Made by a program: the position numbers and the translations under genes
Notes under the pieces: generated by a model
Seen by the model: the letters and a program-made list of their open reading frames with translations, nothing else
Told to the model about the DNA's origin: nothing
Database searches by the model: none
In this document: piece after piece, positions 61,454 to 64,000 of the stretch
Layout of the letters: the number at the start of each line of letters is the position of its first letter
Numbering within the stretch: position 1 is the first letter of the stretch
DNA from: Atopobium sp.
Lineage (GTDB): Bacteria > Actinomycetota > Coriobacteriia > Coriobacteriales > Atopobiaceae
Assembly: GCA_022732885.1 (NCBI GenBank)
Contig: JAIJTS010000003.1
Span: 54,443 to 118,442, forward strand
DNA: 64,000 nucleotides
Direction of reading: 5' to 3'

Positions 61454-62515
61454 CTACTCACCATCCCTAAAGCTGTAGTTGCGGGCAACCATGATGTAGA
61501 CAAAGAACGGCGCGCCTACAACGGCGGTCAGAATACCAATAGGAACCTCGGCATTACCCAGGATGGTTCGGGCGCAGGCATCTGCCCAAAGAATGAAGAT
61601 AGCTCCCAATACCAGCGCGGTTGGCACCAGCCTTCGGTGATCAGACCCAACAAACGAGCGCGCAATATGCGGAATAATAAGACCAACAAAACCGATAGTT
61701 CCCACTGATGAAACCAGCGTGCCAACCATGAGCGCAGAAATGGTCAAGTACGCCCACCTGCACAAATTGGTGTTGAGGCCAAGCGTGGTAGCTGCCTCGT
61801 CTCCCATCAACAGCACGTTGAGGGAGCGGAACTGCGTTAAGAAAAATACACTGACGAGAAGTACTACAACAACGGAAACGCCAACATTTCCCCAGCTTGC
61901 TCGTGCCAAGGATCCCATGGTCCAAAACTTCAGGTCCATCATACCCTCGGCATTGGCAGCGATTGTAATAATGAAATTAGACAGCGCTGTGAACAGGGCG
62001 TTCAAAATCATGCCTGAAAGAACAAGCTTTGATGACGTCATATGACCGCCGGTGGACGCCAACAACAAAACGCCTATTGTGGCGATAGTTGAACCAATAA
62101 ACGAGAACAGCGGTACCGAAGAAAGTCCCACAACGTTTACCGCGCCAGCTCCAAGCATGATGGCACAGGTGGCTCCACACGAAGCACCTGATGAAATACC
62201 CAAAATGTACGGTTCAGCTAAAGTGTTTTGAACTGACGCCTGCATGACAACGCCTGAGAGCGCAAGGCCAGCTCCAGCTACCACTCCCAAAATGATGCGA
62301 GGAAAGCGCAGCGACCAGACGACCTTCTCGACAGGTCCTCCGGCAGCTAGGATCTCTGGCAGCGGCATACCAAAAAGATGATGCATCAGTACGGCATATG
62401 CGTCTTGCAAGGACACGCCGATGGCGCCCATCGTTGAAGTTATTACGATGCTCGCCGCTAGAATTGCGACGAGAACTCCCATGAAAAGACGGAATGGCCC
62501 GGCTTTTCTTATCAT
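61454..62515 (-). CDS. FecCD-family iron-siderophore ABC permease
   Basis: The 353-residue protein has about ten spans and the family patterns SLRFPRIILGVVAGAGLALSG, NPLAEP-like NTLAEPYILGISSGA, and GTIGFVGLIIPHIARSFVGS, the coupling helix that docks the ATPase. Only one permease is encoded, so it works as a homodimer. GAGAGGTATCGT precedes the ATG. It is the first gene of the operon. Its promoter faces the AraC gene across 196 bp with direct repeats. Confidence 0.93.
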   Translation of the reverse strand: MIRKAGPFRLFMGVLVAILAASIVITSTMGAIGVSLQDAYAVLMHHLFGMPLPEILAAGGPVEKVVWSLRFPRIILGVVAGAGLALSGVVMQASVQNTLAEPYILGISSGASCGATCAIMLGAGAVNVVGLSSVPLFSFIGSTIATIGVLLLASTGGHMTSSKLVLSGMILNALFTALSNFIITIAANAEGMMDLKFWTMGSLARASWGNVGVSVVVVLLVSVFFLTQFRSLNVLLMGDEAATTLGLNTNLCRWAYLTISALMVGTLVSSVGTIGFVGLIIPHIARSFVGSDHRRLVPTALVLGAIFILWADACARTILGNAEVPIGILTAVVGAPFFVYIMVARNYSFRDGE

Positions 62516-62620
62516 ACGATACCTCTCTAAAATGACGCTGCTTTTTGCAAGCAAAGTACAAGGAGCCGCCTCAGCGGAATTTTTGAAAGTTAACTATATG
62601 TTACTTTTTGAGATATGAGA

Positions 62621-62653
62621 ATGGATTAAACTACAAACATGGATTAAAGTACA
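62621..62653. promoter_or_regulatory. Two 15-bp direct repeats, probable AraC-regulator sites
   Basis: ATGGATTAAACTACA (62621-62635) and ATGGATTAAAGTACA (62639-62653) differ at one base and are spaced 18 bp start to start. They lie upstream of a TATAGT -10 (62593-62598, minus strand) of the permease operon. Spacing of about two helical turns fits an AraC-family activator, here the divergent gene. Confidence 0.7.
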
Positions 62654-62711
62654 TTCAAACCTATACATTTTGACACTACTATTCTAAGAAATACGGAGTT
62701 GATGCATTAAT

Positions 62712-63503
62712 ATGAGTGAAAAAAATCTAGCAAATCTAGAAGCACTCAAGAATGTCTACACCCATACACCTTTTAGTGTTTTTTCCGTAAATCAACAGGT
62801 AAAGAAAGAAAAATCTGAATATACCACTATCCATTCAGCATTTATTATCCCCGTTAGCGGAAGCGCACAAATTACTCTTAACGGTGAGAGTTTTATCTGT
62901 AAAGATCATACGATTGTCCACGGTTGTCCTGATAAAACACTACTCTTTGAGCCTTTAGGCAAGATGCCTTTTAGTCATATCAACATCTATTACGATTCTT
63001 CTTCAACAAGCACAAGTATCATGCGCAAACCTTTCAGCTTCATCCCCCAAAAGTTCTCAGACATACTCACCCAAGCACAAAGATTGGAAAACCTAAATCT
63101 GCACCCCTCGCTCGACAACCGACTGAGTCAAATTGTTGGTGCTACCGAGCTCATTAAATCCATGTTTTCGCAATCTCCAAAAGATACACTCACAGCAATG
63201 ACAAAAGTACGATCGTATCTTGAAGTCCATTTTGCCGATTCGCTTACTATCTCTGGCCTTGCCAAATCCGCCGGTCTCTCCACCCGACAGTTCTCGGATG
63301 AATTTTATCGAGCATTTGGTATACGACCCATGAACTTCATTATTTCCAAAAGACTCTCACACGCCAATCATCTACTACAAACAGGCTATTCTGTACACAA
63401 AGTTGCCGAGGCTGTTGGATACAAAGATCCCTTCTATTTCAGTCGTCTTTTCAAAAAATATATGGGATATCCCCCACGAGATATCAAACAATGCAACGCC
63501 TGA
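62712..63503 (+). CDS. AraC-family transcriptional regulator
   Basis: The 263-residue protein has an N-terminal ligand domain and two C-terminal helix-turn-helix motifs: LTISGLAKSAGLSTRQFSDE (about residues 177-196) and SVHKVAEAVGYKDPFYFSRL (about 223-242), followed by FKKYMGYPP. It is divergent from the siderophore ABC operon and probably activates it, perhaps sensing a siderophore. The ATG is preceded by GGAGTTGATGCATTAAT, a long spacing. Confidence 0.88.
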   Translation: MSEKNLANLEALKNVYTHTPFSVFSVNQQVKKEKSEYTTIHSAFIIPVSGSAQITLNGESFICKDHTIVHGCPDKTLLFEPLGKMPFSHINIYYDSSSTSTSIMRKPFSFIPQKFSDILTQAQRLENLNLHPSLDNRLSQIVGATELIKSMFSQSPKDTLTAMTKVRSYLEVHFADSLTISGLAKSAGLSTRQFSDEFYRAFGIRPMNFIISKRLSHANHLLQTGYSVHKVAEAVGYKDPFYFSRLFKKYMGYPPRDIKQCNA

Positions 63504-63580
63504 CAACACGTATAATTCAAAAGCACATATCTAGCCCAGCCAATATGCACATTATCAGTAGCTAGCAGACAAGGATCTTC

Positions 63581-64000
63581 ATGGATTTATCGGCTTTACC
63601 TAACAGCATAATCAATATCGGAGAACGTTCCAAAGTTCCCGGTCTTCTCGTCATCCTCCATGGTTCTCTGCTTATGCCAAAGATATCTTCTTTACTTTCT
63701 TCAGGGAAACTTGACGCGACAAAGCTACCCCAATGCCTCACCATTACCGCACCGTCTGACATCGACTGCTATTCCCCTTGGTCAGCGCCCTGCGTACGTG
63801 CAAAGACATCAGATTTTGGCGGATTTGGACAAGAATTTCTTTCTGACGTCGTACTCCCAGCTATCGAGAAATACGCTGCTATAGCTACTCATACCACACA
63901 AGATAAGTGTCCTCTTACATTTCTTGGCTATTCATTGTCAGGTTTATGCGGCCTCTTTGAGATGCAAACAACCTGCTACTTTGACCAATATCTTCTCGCT
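63581..64000 (+). CDS. Alpha/beta-hydrolase esterase, partial (siderophore esterase-like)
   Basis: The open frame starts MDLSALPNSIINIGERSKVP and runs off the right edge at 140 codons. The segment FLGYSLSGLCGLFEM holds a GxSxSG nucleophile elbow as in Fes/BesA-type siderophore esterases. AAGGATCTTC lies before the ATG. Placement 77 bp behind the AraC gene on the same strand suggests co-regulation with iron uptake, for iron release from a ferric siderophore. The identity is tentative as the C terminus is missing. Confidence 0.65.
   Translation, partial: MDLSALPNSIINIGERSKVPGLLVILHGSLLMPKISSLLSSGKLDATKLPQCLTITAPSDIDCYSPWSAPCVRAKTSDFGGFGQEFLSDVVLPAIEKYAAIATHTTQDKCPLTFLGYSLSGLCGLFEMQTTCYFDQYLLA

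Overview
The window reads as chromosomal DNA of a coriobacterium, most likely Atopobiaceae close to Lancefieldella/Atopobium (inference from protein style, a GC content I judge by eye to be in the mid-40s percent, Tat-lipoprotein signals and gene order; no search was run). The first 22 kb is an ancient core block read right to left on the minus strand: greA, lysS, clpC, disA-ispD-ispF, cysS-rlmB-yacP, four tRNAs with tuf, rpmG-trnW-secE-nusG, rplK-rplA, rplJ-rplL, and the first 38 codons of rpoB. This is the same order as the clpC-to-rpoB region of Bacillus, so insertions are easy to see. One is obvious: an AT-rich ribosomal-peptide (RiPP) cassette at 10.8-13.9 kb on the plus strand (a 30-residue two-cysteine precursor, a radical SAM/SPASM maturase and an ABC exporter) sits between ispF and cysS.

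From 22 to 47 kb the window holds catabolism and stress genes: a spermidine-synthase-like protein, malolactic enzyme, nucleoside hydrolase plus ribokinase (nucleoside ribose salvage), two nitroreductases, a MurNAc uptake and recycling locus (mupG, murP, murQ, murR and a divergent Tat lipoprotein of the AmiE type), an FMN reductase, free-methionine-sulfoxide reductase, glyoxalase-like protein, oligoendopeptidase F, and a cellobiose-type PTS operon with a GH1 enzyme whose acid/base Glu is Gln. Two inverted 177-bp copies of a MITE-like element with terminal inverted repeats lie at 23.0 and 29.2 kb.

From 46.9 to 59.3 kb the DNA is accessory. An AT-rich part holds an AlbA_2/Schlafen-like regulator behind a perfect 20-bp inverted repeat, an IS200/IS605 remnant, three small unknown or membrane proteins and a TDT transporter. 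It ends at a 46-bp 3' fragment of an initiator tRNA gene, a typical attachment-site scar. To its right is a more GC-rich, tightly overlapping minus-strand operon: a PD-(D/E)xK-like nuclease, McrB with an EVE-like domain, McrC, a DUF6508-like protein, a four-CxxC zinc protein and an unknown 276-residue protein. It is preceded by a decayed hsdR end. This is a candidate extended type IV restriction or defence system. The window ends with an iron-siderophore type ABC operon, its divergent AraC regulator with two 15-bp direct-repeat sites, and the start of an esterase.

Across the host-like parts the 9-mer TTCTCGCCA (or its complement) occurs about 21 times by eye, where chance gives fewer than one. 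It is frequent in intergenic DNA and absent from the RiPP cassette and from the whole 46.7-61.0 kb accessory stretch. That is the behaviour expected of a DNA-uptake-type genome signature and is the most unusual signal in the window.
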